Below, in pieces: positions 18,857 through 27,008 of a stretch of 64,000 nucleotides of DNA (the stretch's first letter is position 1; every line of letters starts with the position of its first letter). Origin of the DNA: Novosphingobium sp. 9U (GTDB lineage Bacteria > Pseudomonadota > Alphaproteobacteria > Sphingomonadales > Sphingomonadaceae); assembly GCF_902506425.1 (NCBI RefSeq), contig NZ_LR732469.1, positions 1,969,285 through 2,033,284 on the forward strand. The letters run 5' to 3'. Under the pieces are notes generated by a model, which did not search any database, was not told the DNA's origin, and saw only the letters and a list, made by a program, of their open reading frames with translations. The position numbers and the translations under genes were made by a program.

Positions 18857-19618
18857 CTAGAGCCGAACCGCCTGATGCCCCATCGGCCCGTGCCCCGTTC
18901 CGAAGCCGGGCGCGGCCTCCAGCGCTGCGCGCACGAACGCCCGGCCCGCTTCAATCGCCGGAACCAGCGCCACGCCCCGCCCCAGCTCGGTCGCAATCGC
19001 GCTCGACAGCGTGCAGCCGGTGCCGTGGCTATGCTGCGTTTCGATCCGGGGCGCGCGCCAATCGAGCGGTTTTGTACCGGGCCTGACCAGCCGATCATGG
19101 ACCACCTCTCCTGGCTCGTCGCCGCCCTTGGCCAGGTACACGACGCCGCGTGTCGCCATCGCCTCGGCGCCGCCCAGCGCTTGTAGTTCGGGCACGTTGG
19201 GCGTGGTCAGTACTGCTAGCTTCATCAGCCGCTCAAATGCAGCGACCGTGTCCGCATCGGCCAGCACCGCGCCACTGGTGGCGACCATCACGGGGTCGAA
19301 CACCACCAGCACGCCGAGCCCCTCCAACCAATCCGCCACCACGTTGGCGATCGCTGCCGAGCCCAGCATGCCTATCTTCACGGCGTCGACGCCGATGTCC
19401 GACACACACGCGTCGATCTGCGCGGCTACCATCTCGGGCGAGAGTGCCTGCACGGCCGTGACGCCCAGCGAGTTCTGCGCCGTGATCGCGGTGATTGCGG
19501 TCATCGCGAAGCCGCCGAGCATGGTGATGGTCTTGATATCGGCCTGGATGCCCGCGCCGCCGGAACTGTCCGAGCCGGCGATGGAGAGGATGCGGGGGGG
19601 CTTGGCTGTGTTGCTCAT
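18857..19618 (-). CDS. thiD: Hydroxymethylpyrimidine / phosphomethylpyrimidine kinase
   Basis: A 253-residue ribokinase-fold enzyme that phosphorylates HMP and HMP-P for thiamine synthesis. Signatures: IAGSDSSGGAGIQADIKT at the start, GGFAMTAITAITAQNS, VFDPVMVATSGA, and the anion hole HSHGTGCTLSSAIA. It is a free-standing ThiD with no ThiE fusion. It lies last in glmM-DUF1272-thiD on the minus strand, 36 bases after the DUF1272 gene; no thiamine riboswitch is visible upstream. Confidence 0.93.
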   Translation of the reverse strand: MSNTAKPPRILSIAGSDSSGGAGIQADIKTITMLGGFAMTAITAITAQNSLGVTAVQALSPEMVAAQIDACVSDIGVDAVKIGMLGSAAIANVVADWLEGLGVLVVFDPVMVATSGAVLADADTVAAFERLMKLAVLTTPNVPELQALGGAEAMATRGVVYLAKGGDEPGEVVHDRLVRPGTKPLDWRAPRIETQHSHGTGCTLSSAIATELGRGVALVPAIEAGRAFVRAALEAAPGFGTGHGPMGHQAVRL

Positions 19619-19654
19619 GCTCCTCCCTATCCGTTCGTAATCGGGAGTCGAGTG

Positions 19655-19879
19655 TCAGCCCTTGAACTGGCGCTCGTTCGAAGGCGGATTGTTCGCCTGT
19701 GCCTTGCGCGAGCGGGTCGGTCGATCGACCAGCTCGCCACCACAGTTCGGGCAGAGGTCGTCCAGCGCCTCGGCACATTCTGCGCAGTAGGTGCACTCGA
19801 AGCTGCAGATGAAGGCGCCGGGCGCTTCGGCCGGAAGATCGGTTCCGCAGCGCTCGCAATCGGGTCGCATCTCTAGCAT
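19655..19879 (-). CDS. DUF1272 zinc-ribbon protein
   Basis: A 74-residue protein with six Cys-based pairs typical of DUF1272: CERCG, FICSFECTYCAECAE and LCPNCGGEL, which should bind two zinc ions. The C-terminal 25 residues are Arg/Lys/Asn-rich and probably disordered. Function unknown; relatives are annotated from domain only. The ATG overlaps the glmM stop (TGATG), so translation is coupled to glmM. Confidence 0.85.
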   Translation of the reverse strand: MLEMRPDCERCGTDLPAEAPGAFICSFECTYCAECAEALDDLCPNCGGELVDRPTRSRKAQANNPPSNERQFKG

Positions 19880-21219
19880 CAGGCTGCTGCCTTCTCTACC
19901 GCCGCGCAGATCGAGGCGACCGCCGCCTCGACCTCGCCGGCATCGTCGCCCTCCGCCATAACGCGGATCACGGGCTCGGTGCCCGAGGGGCGGATCACCA
20001 GCCGCCCCTTGCCGTTCAGCGAGGCTTCGGCATCGGCGATCACCGACTTGACGCTGTCTGCCTCCAGCGGCTTGCCACCGGCAAAGCGCACGTTGCGCAG
20101 CAGCTGCGGCACGGGATCGAACACATGCAGCAGCTCGCTTGCGCGCTTGCCCGACGAGACCAGCGCGGCGAGCACCTGCAGTGCCGCCACGGTACCGTCG
20201 CCCGTGGTCGCGTGATCGAGCAGGATCATGTGACCGGATTGCTCGCCGCCGACATTGTAGCCGCCGCGGCGCATGGCTTCGAGCACGTGGCGGTCACCGA
20301 CCGCGGTGCGCACCAGCTCCAGTCCGCGGCCTTGCAGGAATCGCTCAAGTCCCAGGTTGGACATGACCGTCGCGACTACGCCGCCACCCAACAGGCGCCC
20401 CTGGCTCGCCCACTCGCTGCCGATCAGCGCCATGATCTGGTCGCCGTCGACCACCTGGCCCTTCTCGTCGACCACGATCAGCCGGTCGGCGTCGCCGTCC
20501 AGCGCGATGCCGATGTCCGCGCCGGACGACACCACCGTTTCCTGCAGCGCGCCCACGTGTGTCGAGCCGCAGTTGGCGTTGATGTTCTTGCCATTGGGAT
20601 TGACGCCGAGCGCGGTGACTTCGGCGCCCAATTCCCAGAACGCCGAGGGTGCGACCTGGTAGGCAGCGCCGTTGGCGCAATCGACCGCGATCTTCAGCCC
20701 GTCCAGCCGGATCTCCTTGGCCAACGAGGCCTTCACCGCGTGGATGTAGCGTCCGCGCGCGTCGTCGATGCGGCGGGCGCGGCCGATCTCTTCCGATGCG
20801 GCCAGCGCCAGGTCCTGCGAGAGCATCGCCTCGATCGCCAGTTCGTCGGCATCGGAGAGCTTGAAGCCGTCGGGACCGAACAGCTTGATGCCGTTGTCCT
20901 CGTACGGGTTGTGGCTGGCCGAGATCATCACGCCGACGTCGGCGCGCAGCTCCTGGGTCAGCAGCGCGACCGCCGGCGTCGGCATCGGGCCGAGCAGCAC
21001 CACGTCCATGCCGACGCTGGTAAAGCCGGCAACCATCGCGTTTTCCAGCATGTAGCCCGACAGGCGCGTGTCCTTGCCGATCACCACGCGGTGGCGGTGG
21101 GCGCCGCGCAGGAAGCGGGTGCCGGCCGCCTGCCCGGCCTTCATAGCCATCGCAGCGGTCATCACGCCGGCGTTGGTACGGCCGCGGATGCCGTCGGTTC
21201 CGAAGAATTGCTTGCTCAT
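19879..21219 (-). CDS. glmM: Phosphoglucosamine mutase
   Basis: A 446-residue alpha-D-phosphohexomutase that turns glucosamine-6-phosphate into glucosamine-1-phosphate on the way to UDP-GlcNAc. The N-terminal [11 protein letters not shown], the phosphoserine loop [13 protein letters not shown], the metal loop DGDADR and the sugar-binding GEQSGH are all present, as is the phosphate-binding [12 protein letters not shown]. The frame stays open far upstream of 21219, but [13 protein letters not shown] is the conserved start. It leads the operon with DUF1272 and thiD. The second mutase at 57.5 kb has the PMM/PGM signature instead. Confidence 0.95.
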   Translation of the reverse strand: MSKQFFGTDGIRGRTNAGVMTAAMAMKAGQAAGTRFLRGAHRHRVVIGKDTRLSGYMLENAMVAGFTSVGMDVVLLGPMPTPAVALLTQELRADVGVMISASHNPYEDNGIKLFGPDGFKLSDADELAIEAMLSQDLALAASEEIGRARRIDDARGRYIHAVKASLAKEIRLDGLKIAVDCANGAAYQVAPSAFWELGAEVTALGVNPNGKNINANCGSTHVGALQETVVSSGADIGIALDGDADRLIVVDEKGQVVDGDQIMALIGSEWASQGRLLGGGVVATVMSNLGLERFLQGRGLELVRTAVGDRHVLEAMRRGGYNVGGEQSGHMILLDHATTGDGTVAALQVLAALVSSGKRASELLHVFDPVPQLLRNVRFAGGKPLEADSVKSVIADAEASLNGKGRLVIRPSGTEPVIRVMAEGDDAGEVEAAVASICAAVEKAAA

Positions 21220-21319
21220 GCGGGGCTCCATAGCGCGGGATGCGTTACCGCGCGATTGCCGACACATTGCGACCTCGCCATCGGGTGCTACTCTTCGCAT
21301 TCGTGCGTTCAGGAGCCTT

Positions 21320-22609
21320 ATGACGTCATCTGCAACACAAGGCGAGAGCAGCGCCACCCGCATGCCGGCGATCAAGGTGCCGGCCGGCCTGACCTTCACC
21401 GCCCTGGTCCTGGGGATCTTCGCGGGTTGGATGGTGAGCGGCAGCGCCATCGCCCCACGGCTCGCGGCGATCGCCGGTCCGATCGGCAAGCTCTGGCTAC
21501 AGGGGCTAACGATGACGATCTTGCCGCTGGTCGCCGCGCTGCTGTTCAACGGTGTGACCGAGACCGTCGCTGCCGCCCGTGCCGGGCCGATGGCGCGGCG
21601 CACCCTGGGTCTTATCTTCGGCTTCCTGGCGCTGAGCGCCACGCTGGGCGGCGTGCTGACGCCGCTGCTGCTGCAGCTATTTCCGGTGCCGCGCGATGCC
21701 GCGGCGGCGATCGGGGCGCAGAGCGTCGACCCCGGACCGGTGCCCGGGATGGCAGATTTCCTCGGCTCGCTGATCCCGTCGAACATCGTCAAGGCCGCGG
21801 GCGACAACGCGATGCTGCCGGTCATCGTGTTCTTCGCGCTGTTTGCGCTCGCCTCCACGCGGCTTGCAGAAGGTCCGCGCCGGACGCTCGGCTCGCTGTT
21901 CGAGGGATTGGCGGGCGCGATGATGGTGATGATCGGCTGGGTGCTGGCGATCGCGCCGATCGGCGTGTTTGGCCTCGCCTTCAGCGTCGCAGCGGGAAGC
22001 GGCGGCGCGGCGATCGGGGCACTGGCACACTATGTCGCGATCGTCGCCAGCATCGGCGGCGTCATGTTCGTGATCGCCTATCCGCTCGCGATCCTGGGTG
22101 GTCGACGCAAGCCCGGGGCGTTCGTGCGGGCGATGCTGCCGGTGCAGACGGTGGCGCTTTCCACGCAATCCTCGCTCGCCAGCTTGCCGGCGATGCTCGG
22201 CGCCTGCCGGCAACTCGGCGTGCGCGAGCGGACCGGTGAGTTCGTGCTGCCGCTGGCGGTGGCGCTGTTCCGCGCGACCGGACCGGGGATGAACATGGCG
22301 GTGGCGGTCTACGCCGCGCATCTCACCGGCGTCGTACTGACACCGACGGTGATCGCTGCGGGCGTGCTGACGGCGTTCGCCACCAGCCTGGGCGCGGTTT
22401 CGCTACCCGGCGCGATCAGCTTCGTGACATCCTGCGGACCGGTCGCAATCGCGATGGGCGTGCCGGTGGAGCCGCTCGCGTTGCTGGTGGCCGTGGAGAT
22501 GCTGCCCGACTTGATGCGCACCGTCGGCAACGTGACCATGGACGTGGCGATCACCAGCGTGGTCGACCGGCTTGAGGGCGACAGCGAGCCAGCACGGACG
22601 GTGCATTGA
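21320..22609 (+). CDS. Dicarboxylate/amino acid:cation symporter (DAACS family)
   Basis: A 429-residue inner-membrane carrier of the DctA/GltP family with about eight membrane helices and two re-entrant hairpins. Family motifs: [21 protein letters not shown] early, the serine-rich hairpin [15 protein letters not shown], and helix 7 [14 protein letters not shown] in place of the usual NMDGT. The altered NMDGT motif means the substrate may differ from C4-dicarboxylate or glutamate. ATG 21320 has AGGAG four to five bases upstream. It is divergent from glmM and convergent with the HNH gene. Confidence 0.85.
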   Translation: MTSSATQGESSATRMPAIKVPAGLTFTALVLGIFAGWMVSGSAIAPRLAAIAGPIGKLWLQGLTMTILPLVAALLFNGVTETVAAARAGPMARRTLGLIFGFLALSATLGGVLTPLLLQLFPVPRDAAAAIGAQSVDPGPVPGMADFLGSLIPSNIVKAAGDNAMLPVIVFFALFALASTRLAEGPRRTLGSLFEGLAGAMMVMIGWVLAIAPIGVFGLAFSVAAGSGGAAIGALAHYVAIVASIGGVMFVIAYPLAILGGRRKPGAFVRAMLPVQTVALSTQSSLASLPAMLGACRQLGVRERTGEFVLPLAVALFRATGPGMNMAVAVYAAHLTGVVLTPTVIAAGVLTAFATSLGAVSLPGAISFVTSCGPVAIAMGVPVEPLALLVAVEMLPDLMRTVGNVTMDVAITSVVDRLEGDSEPARTVH

Positions 22610-22620
22610 CGCGGCTTCAT

Positions 22621-22641
22621 CCTCTCTCCGCCGGGGAGAGG
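22621..22641. terminator. Hairpin between symporter and HNH genes (family E)
   Basis: CCTCTCtCC and GGgGAGAGG around a short GCC-type loop, 11 bases past the symporter stop and 8 bases past the HNH stop on the other strand. The position between convergent stops suits a bidirectional terminator, though no T tract is present. Confidence 0.55.
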
Positions 22642-22648
22642 AGGAGCA

Positions 22649-23257
22649 TCACGCCTCCAGCTCGACATCCCAGTACAGCCAGTCGCGCCAGGTCTCGTGC
22701 AGGTAGTTGGGCGGAAAGGCGCGGCCGCGTTCCTGCAACTGCCAGCTGGTGGGGCGGATCGGCGGGATCAGTGGCGGCATCTTCGCCTGCTTGGGCGTGC
22801 GGCCGCCCTTCTTCATGTTGCACGGCGCACAGGCGGTGAGGATGTTCTCCCAGCTGGTCCGTCCACCGAGCCGGCGCGGCACCACGTGATCGAAGGTCAG
22901 GTGCGAGGGGCTGCCGCAGTACTGGCAGCTGAACCGGTCACGCAGGAACACGTTGAAACGGGTGAAGGCGGGAAACTCGGATGGCTTCACGAACTGGCGC
23001 AACGCGATCACCGAGGGCAGCTGCATCGTCCAGCTGGGTGAGTGCACCGCCCGTTCGTAGGAGCTGACGACGTCCACCCGCTCCAGCACGATGGCCTTAA
23101 CTGCGGTTTGCCAGGGCCACAAGCTCAGAGGGTAGTAGGAGAGCGGCGTGTAGTCCGCATTGAGCACAAGCGCCGGGCAATCGGAAAGACTTCGGGAGGG
23201 GTCCCCCTCCGCGCTGCGGAACCGGGCCGCGCGCTCGATCAGCTCCGACTTGAGCAT
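22649..23257 (-). CDS. HNH endonuclease domain protein
   Basis: A 202-residue protein conserved in alphaproteobacteria. Residues 30-110 carry the family head (ALVLNADYTPLSYYPLSLW, VVSSYERAVHSPS); the HNH/zinc part is FSCQYCG, LTFDHVVPR, SWENILTACAPCN, with two Cys pairs and the DH/N catalytic set complete. The tail reads RPTSWQLQERGRAFPPNYLHETW. Such free-standing HNH proteins are not restriction enzymes as far as is known; a DNA-repair or RNA role is possible but unproven. No methyltransferase is adjacent. Confidence 0.88.
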   Translation of the reverse strand: MLKSELIERAARFRSAEGDPSRSLSDCPALVLNADYTPLSYYPLSLWPWQTAVKAIVLERVDVVSSYERAVHSPSWTMQLPSVIALRQFVKPSEFPAFTRFNVFLRDRFSCQYCGSPSHLTFDHVVPRRLGGRTSWENILTACAPCNMKKGGRTPKQAKMPPLIPPIRPTSWQLQERGRAFPPNYLHETWRDWLYWDVELEA

Positions 23258-23384
23258 GGCCTCCTGTCGCAGGCCCTGATTGCGGTTTCATGGCAGTGCA
23301 TGGCTGCTTTTCCAGCATTTGTGCGGGGTAGCGTCAAGTTTTGCGTGGCCGCGAGCTCAAAGGAAATCCACAGGAAGAAGTAAA

Positions 23385-23542
23385 ATGGGTTCGCGCAGAG
23401 GCGCAGAGACGCAGAGGAGGTTGCACTTGCGGCAAAGCCGCTTTCCAATCGAGCGTCGCGTCTGGCCAAGCGTCGCCGGACAAGTGGCCTGACGGCCAAG
23501 CACGACACCCCTCTGCGTCTCTGCGCCTCTGCGTGAACCCAT
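23385..23542. repeat. Inverted repeat element (family C), near-perfect copy
   Basis: Arms 23385-23417 and 23510-23542, each 33 bases with one mismatch, core CGCAGAGGCGCAGAGACG, around a 92-base centre. It fills most of the 330-base divergent gap between the HNH gene and gluQ. A decayed copy lies at 52.9-53.1 kb. I see no gene within the element. Confidence 0.88.
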
Positions 23543-23587
23543 TCTTCTCTTGCCTCGCGCGACGCCATCGTCCCACACGCAAGTCGG

Positions 23588-24433
23588 ATGACCCGCACCC
23601 GCTTCGCCCCCAGCCCCAACGGTCCGCTGCACCTGGGCCATGCCTATGCCGCGATCGTCGCGCACGATCTGGCGCGGGAGCGGGGCGGAACGTTCGAGCT
23701 GCGGATCGAGGACATCGACGGCGAGCGTAGCCGACCCGAATTCGTGAGCGAGATCCTGGCCGATCTCGCCTGGCTCGGGATCGGGTGGGATGGCGAGCCC
23801 GTGTTCCAATCGCACCGGCTCGGCAGCTATGCGCAAGCGGGAGAGCGGCTGAAGCAGATGGGCCTGCTGTACCCCTGCCGGTGCACCCGGGCCGAAATCG
23901 CAGCCGCCTCGACGCGGATGGGACCGGACGGCCCGGTATATCCCGGTACCTGCAAGCACCGCATAGTCGACCCGGCGGGCGCGGCATGGCGGCTCGACAT
24001 GGACGCTGCCCGCGCGCTTGCCGGTCCGCTCGATTGGGTGGACGACATCGCCGGCATCCAACGTGCCATCCCGGAGATTTTCGGCGATGTCGTGCTGCTG
24101 AGGAAGGACCTGCCCGCCAGCTATCACCTGGCCGCCACGCTCGACGATGCGGCAGACGCGGTGACCCTTGTCACCCGCGGGTTGGACCTGTTCGCCGCCA
24201 GCCATGTGCATCGACTGCTCCAGGCGCTGCTCGGCCTGCCGGTGCCCACCTGGCATCATCACGCACTGCTGGTCGAGCCGGATGGACGCAAGCTCGCCAA
24301 GCGGCGCGGCTCGCCTTCGCTGGGCGATCGGCGCCGCGCCGGAGAGGATGGCATTGCGCTTGCCGCTGCCCTCCGGGGCGGGCGCTTGCCGGCTGGTATT
24401 TCGCTCTCCCGAAGCCTACATACCGGAACATGA
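23588..24433 (+). CDS. gluQ: Glutamyl-Q tRNA(Asp) synthetase
   Basis: A 281-residue truncated glutamyl-tRNA synthetase paralogue that attaches glutamate to queuosine-34 of tRNA-Asp and lacks the anticodon-binding domain. HIGH motif: FAPSPNGPLHLGHAYAA at residues 6-22; the zinc-type site CRCTRAE...GTCKH is kept; the KMSKS equivalent is KLAKRRGSPSL. The length is typical. Its stop overlaps the next ATG (ATGA), giving the operon gluQ, twin-TM protein, cobalamin adenosyltransferase. Confidence 0.93.
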   Translation: MTRTRFAPSPNGPLHLGHAYAAIVAHDLARERGGTFELRIEDIDGERSRPEFVSEILADLAWLGIGWDGEPVFQSHRLGSYAQAGERLKQMGLLYPCRCTRAEIAAASTRMGPDGPVYPGTCKHRIVDPAGAAWRLDMDAARALAGPLDWVDDIAGIQRAIPEIFGDVVLLRKDLPASYHLAATLDDAADAVTLVTRGLDLFAASHVHRLLQALLGLPVPTWHHHALLVEPDGRKLAKRRGSPSLGDRRRAGEDGIALAAALRGGRLPAGISLSRSLHTGT

Positions 24434-24660
24434 GCTATATCCTTGTCCCCCTGATCGTCGTGCTGATGATCATGGTCGTCGTCAGCCTCGTGCGCGGCAT
24501 CGTCGCGTTTCTGCAGAGCACCAAGGTGGATCTCGAACGCGATCCGTCTGCGGGCGCCACTCCGGCGCAGCTGATGCAGAACAAGATGATGTTCAATCGC
24601 ATCAAGTACCAGGCGGCGGCGGTCGTGGTGGTCGCTCTGCTGATGGCGATGTCGAAGTAA
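24430..24660 (+). CDS. Twin transmembrane helix small protein (HIG1-like)
   Basis: A 76-residue membrane protein: helix 1 about residues 3-27 (SYILVPLIVVLMIMVVVSLV), a hydrophilic loop with DLERDPSAG and LMQNKMMFNRIKYQAAA, and helix 2 about 58-75. The QNKMM.RIKYQ segment matches the HIG1-type domain of alphaproteobacterial small proteins related to mitochondrial respiratory supercomplex factors. It overlaps gluQ by four bases and precedes the adenosyltransferase by 27. A role at the respiratory chain is inference from the family. Confidence 0.82.
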   Translation: MSYILVPLIVVLMIMVVVSLVRGIVAFLQSTKVDLERDPSAGATPAQLMQNKMMFNRIKYQAAAVVVVALLMAMSK

Positions 24661-24687
24661 TCCGGCCAAGCGTTAGACCGGAAGCTT

Positions 24688-25257
24688 ATGGTACGCCTGA
24701 ACCGGATCTACACGCGCACCGGCGACGATGGGACCACTGGCCTCGTCGACGGATCGCGCCTGCCCAAGCACGCGGCGCGCATGGAAGCGATCGGCGCGGT
24801 CGACGAGGCCAACAGCCTGATCGGTCTCGCCGTCTGCGCACTGACCGGCTCGCCGCATGCCGAGGTGCTGACGCGCATCCAGAACGACCTGTTTGATCTC
24901 GGCGCCGATCTCGCAACTCCCGGTGACGATTTCACGCCCGGCGAGATGACATTGCGCATGTTTCCCTCACAGGCCGAGTGGATAGAGGCGCAGATCGATG
25001 CGCTGAACGATCATCTGGAGCCGCTGCGCAGCTTCATCCTGCCCGGCGGCACCGAAGCAGCGGCCCGAGTCCACATCGCCCGCGCCGCCACCCGCCGTGC
25101 CGAGCGCGCCGCGGTGGCACTTGCTGCCGCCGATCCGGTCAACCCGGCCGCGCTCGCCTATGTGAACCGGCTGAGCGACTACCTCTTCGTGCTCGCGCGG
25201 GCGGTGAACGCCGAGGCGGGCGGCGATGTGCTGTGGGTGCCGGGCCAGAATCGCTGA
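24688..25257 (+). CDS. PduO-type cob(I)alamin adenosyltransferase
   Basis: A 189-residue ATP:cob(I)alamin adenosyltransferase of the PduO class, a trimeric four-helix bundle that makes adenosylcobalamin. The ATP-binding N-terminal loop is RIYTRTGDDGTTGLVDGSR (residues 5-23); further signatures are VDEANSLIGLA, FILPGGTEAAARVHIARAATRRAER and LSDYLFVLARAVN. Third gene of the gluQ operon. No cobalamin riboswitch is visible upstream, so expression is probably constitutive with the operon. Confidence 0.93.
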   Translation: MVRLNRIYTRTGDDGTTGLVDGSRLPKHAARMEAIGAVDEANSLIGLAVCALTGSPHAEVLTRIQNDLFDLGADLATPGDDFTPGEMTLRMFPSQAEWIEAQIDALNDHLEPLRSFILPGGTEAAARVHIARAATRRAERAAVALAAADPVNPAALAYVNRLSDYLFVLARAVNAEAGGDVLWVPGQNR

Positions 25258-25265
25258 CCCGAGAT

Positions 25266-25399
25266 CCTCCCCTGCAAGGGGAGGTGGCAGTCCGCAGGAC
25301 TGACGGAGGGGTGTAACCCTCTCAGTCGAGCACTCCGCTGGCAATGACACCCCTCCACCATCCGCTGCGCGGACGGTCCCCCTCCCCTTGCAGGGGAGC
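25266..25399. repeat. Palindromic repeat element (family D)
   Basis: A 134-base element with ends CTCCCCTGCAAGGGGAG (25267-25283) and CTCCCCTTGCAGGGGAG (25382-25398), each nearly palindromic and complementary to the other, and inner pairs such as GGAGGGGTG and CACCCCTCC. It lies eight bases after the adenosyltransferase stop, in the gap before the acyl-CoA dehydrogenase gene. Similar elements are common between sphingomonad genes. Confidence 0.88.
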
Positions 25400-25511
25400 A
25401 TCGCAAGAAGAAGCACATTTTCCCCGCTAACCCTAGCCGCTCTTCCAGTTTGCCCTCCTGCGATTTGCCGCTAGTCACCCTCGCGAACATTCACGAGGGA
25501 GGACAAGGGCC

Positions 25512-26381
25512 ATGCAGACAGTCGCCATAATCGGTGCGGGGATCATGGGCGCAGGGATCGCGCAGACCGTCGCGGGTAAGGGCATGGACGTAATCCTGTC
25601 CGACGTGTCGGTGGAGCTGGCCGAAAAGGGTAAGGCCGGCATTGCCAAGGGCCTGACCAAGCTCGTCGCCAAGGAAAAGCTGACGCAGGCGGACGCCGAC
25701 GCGCTGCTCGCCCGCATCACGCCGGTGGGTGACTACAGCACGATGGGCAGGGCCGACCTCATCATCGAGGCCGCCACCGAGCGCGAGGACATCAAGGCCA
25801 AGATCTTCGAGGCAGCCGGCAAGGTGCTCGCGCCCCATGCGATCCTGGCGTCCAACACCAGCTCGATCCCGATCACCCGCATGGCCGCGCAGTCTCCCGA
25901 TCCGACGCGCTTTTGCGGGCTGCACTTCTTCAATCCGGTGCCGGTGATGGGCCTGGTCGAGGTGATCCCCGGCCTCGCCACCTCGCAAGACACCATCGAC
26001 AAGATGAAAGCGTTTGGCGAGACGCTGGGCAAGACGGTGGTGCTCGCCGGCGATGCGCCGGGCTTCGTCGTCAACCGCATCCTGTGTCCGATGCTCAACG
26101 AGGCCATCTTCGTGCTGGGCGAAGGCTTGGGTTCGGTCGAGGACATTGACGCAGGCTGCCGCATCGGCCTCAATCACCCGATGGGCCCGCTGACGTTGTG
26201 CGACTTCGTCGGCCTCGACACGCTCTACGAGATTATGAAGGTGTTCCACTCGACCACCGGCGATCCCAAGTACCGCCCCGCGCCGCTGCTGCAGAAATAC
26301 GTCGAGGCGGGCTGGTACGGCCGTAAGTCTGGCCGCGGCTTCTACGACTACGCGGGCGAGAAGCCGGTGCCGACGCGCTGA
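25512..26381 (+). CDS. 3-hydroxybutyryl-CoA dehydrogenase
   Basis: A 289-residue 3-hydroxyacyl-CoA dehydrogenase that interconverts 3-hydroxybutyryl-CoA and acetoacetyl-CoA with NAD. N-terminal Rossmann fold: [18 protein letters not shown] at 5-22. The dimerisation/substrate part has [26 protein letters not shown] (catalytic His), GFVVNRI and [18 protein letters not shown]. It is the single-function form, without an enoyl-CoA hydratase domain. GAGGGAGGACAAGGGCC precedes the ATG. It probably serves butanoate, PHB or fatty-acid turnover; no partner gene is adjacent. Confidence 0.93.
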   Translation: MQTVAIIGAGIMGAGIAQTVAGKGMDVILSDVSVELAEKGKAGIAKGLTKLVAKEKLTQADADALLARITPVGDYSTMGRADLIIEAATEREDIKAKIFEAAGKVLAPHAILASNTSSIPITRMAAQSPDPTRFCGLHFFNPVPVMGLVEVIPGLATSQDTIDKMKAFGETLGKTVVLAGDAPGFVVNRILCPMLNEAIFVLGEGLGSVEDIDAGCRIGLNHPMGPLTLCDFVGLDTLYEIMKVFHSTTGDPKYRPAPLLQKYVEAGWYGRKSGRGFYDYAGEKPVPTR

Positions 26382-26388
26382 GGCCGAC

Positions 26389-26414
26389 GGAACCGACTCC
26401 TTTGCCCGACCGTT
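26389..26414 (+). promoter_or_regulatory. EcfG-type (general stress sigma) promoter
   Basis: GGAAC at 26389-26393, exactly 17 bases, CGTT at 26411-26414. This equals the alphaproteobacterial EcfG consensus GGAAC-N16/17-CGTT. It lies 23 bases before the ATG of the small acidic protein, so the predicted start site is near 26420. Confidence 0.65.
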
Positions 26415-26430
26415 TGTGCGGGCAAAGGAG
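26397..26430 (+). promoter_or_regulatory. Perfect hairpin enclosing the ribosome binding site
   Basis: Arms CTCCTTTGCCCG (26397-26408) and CGGGCAAAGGAG (26419-26430) pair perfectly around a 10-base loop. The 3' arm contains AAAGGAG, the ribosome binding site six bases before the ATG at 26437. The loop contains the -10 CGTT of the EcfG-like promoter. In a transcript reading through from upstream the site is buried. Confidence 0.75.
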
Positions 26431-26436
26431 ATTACC

Positions 26437-26751
26437 ATGGCCGACCGCAAGCCCGACCTCGATCGCCAGGACATCGTTCCCGAGCAGGAGGATGAGGACA
26501 CGCAGGCGCAGACCGTCACCGACGATGCCTTCGACAAGACCGTCGACGAGGGCCTGGGCGACAGCGAGAAGGACACCAGCGGCCTCGACGAGTTCGACGC
26601 GCCCGATCTGGTCGACCGCATGAAGCAGATGAATTCCAGCGGCCTCATCGACATGGGCGCCTATGACGGTGAGGAAACCACCGACGACCTGGAAAACAAG
26701 TACGGCGCCCGCAACGCCGCGGATGATGAATTCGCCGAAGACGACAGCTGA
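26437..26751 (+). CDS. Small acidic, probably disordered protein
   Basis: A 104-residue protein rich in Asp and Glu with few hydrophobic residues (MADRKPDLDRQDIVPEQEDE at the start, DDEFAEDDS at the end). There is a possible amphipathic stretch DLVDRMKQMNSSGLIDMGAY. I recognise no domain. Such hydrophilic acidic proteins occur among general-stress genes, and the EcfG-like promoter just upstream supports this, but function is unknown. AAAGGAG sits six bases before the ATG inside a perfect hairpin. A family E hairpin follows the stop. Confidence 0.75.
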   Translation: MADRKPDLDRQDIVPEQEDEDTQAQTVTDDAFDKTVDEGLGDSEKDTSGLDEFDAPDLVDRMKQMNSSGLIDMGAYDGEETTDDLENKYGARNAADDEFAEDDS

Positions 26752-26760
26752 CCTGCACAT

Positions 26761-26782
26761 CCTCTCCCCCGGCGGGGAGAGG
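26761..26782. terminator. Hairpin between convergent genes (family E)
   Basis: CCTCTCCCC and GGGGAGAGG around CGGC-type loop bases, nine bases past the acidic-protein stop and six before the stop of the small membrane-protein gene on the other strand. A bidirectional terminator is likely; no T tract. Confidence 0.6.
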
Positions 26783-26788
26783 ATCAGC

Positions 26789-26995
26789 CTACTTAGCCGC
26801 GCTGTCCTTCGCCCACGGGTTCGAGGCCGCCGCTTGCTGGTGCACCGCCGGCTTGGCCGACCTATCGTCATCCGGCGAAGGCACCGCGCAATACGCCGTG
26901 ACCAGCACACCCGCCGCCCACCACAGCGCGCGCCAGCGGCTGCGGAACACGGTGCGCATGGACGGGCCCAGAGTCGAGATCATGGTGCCGACCAT
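26789..26995 (-). CDS. Small single-pass membrane protein
   Basis: A 68-residue protein: a short amphipathic basic head (LGPSMRTVFRSRWRALW), one transmembrane helix (about residues 22-40, WWAAGVLVTAYCAV) and a polar tail. I recall similar short proteins in sphingomonads but know no function. It starts 13 bases after the mutS stop on the same strand and so may be cotranscribed with mutS. An alternative ATG lies four codons in. The codon use and the position just in front of a shared hairpin favour a real gene. Confidence 0.6.
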   Translation of the reverse strand: MVGTMISTLGPSMRTVFRSRWRALWWAAGVLVTAYCAVPSPDDDRSAKPAVHQQAAASNPWAKDSAAK

Positions 26996-27008
26996 GCGCT
27001 TGCGAGCG

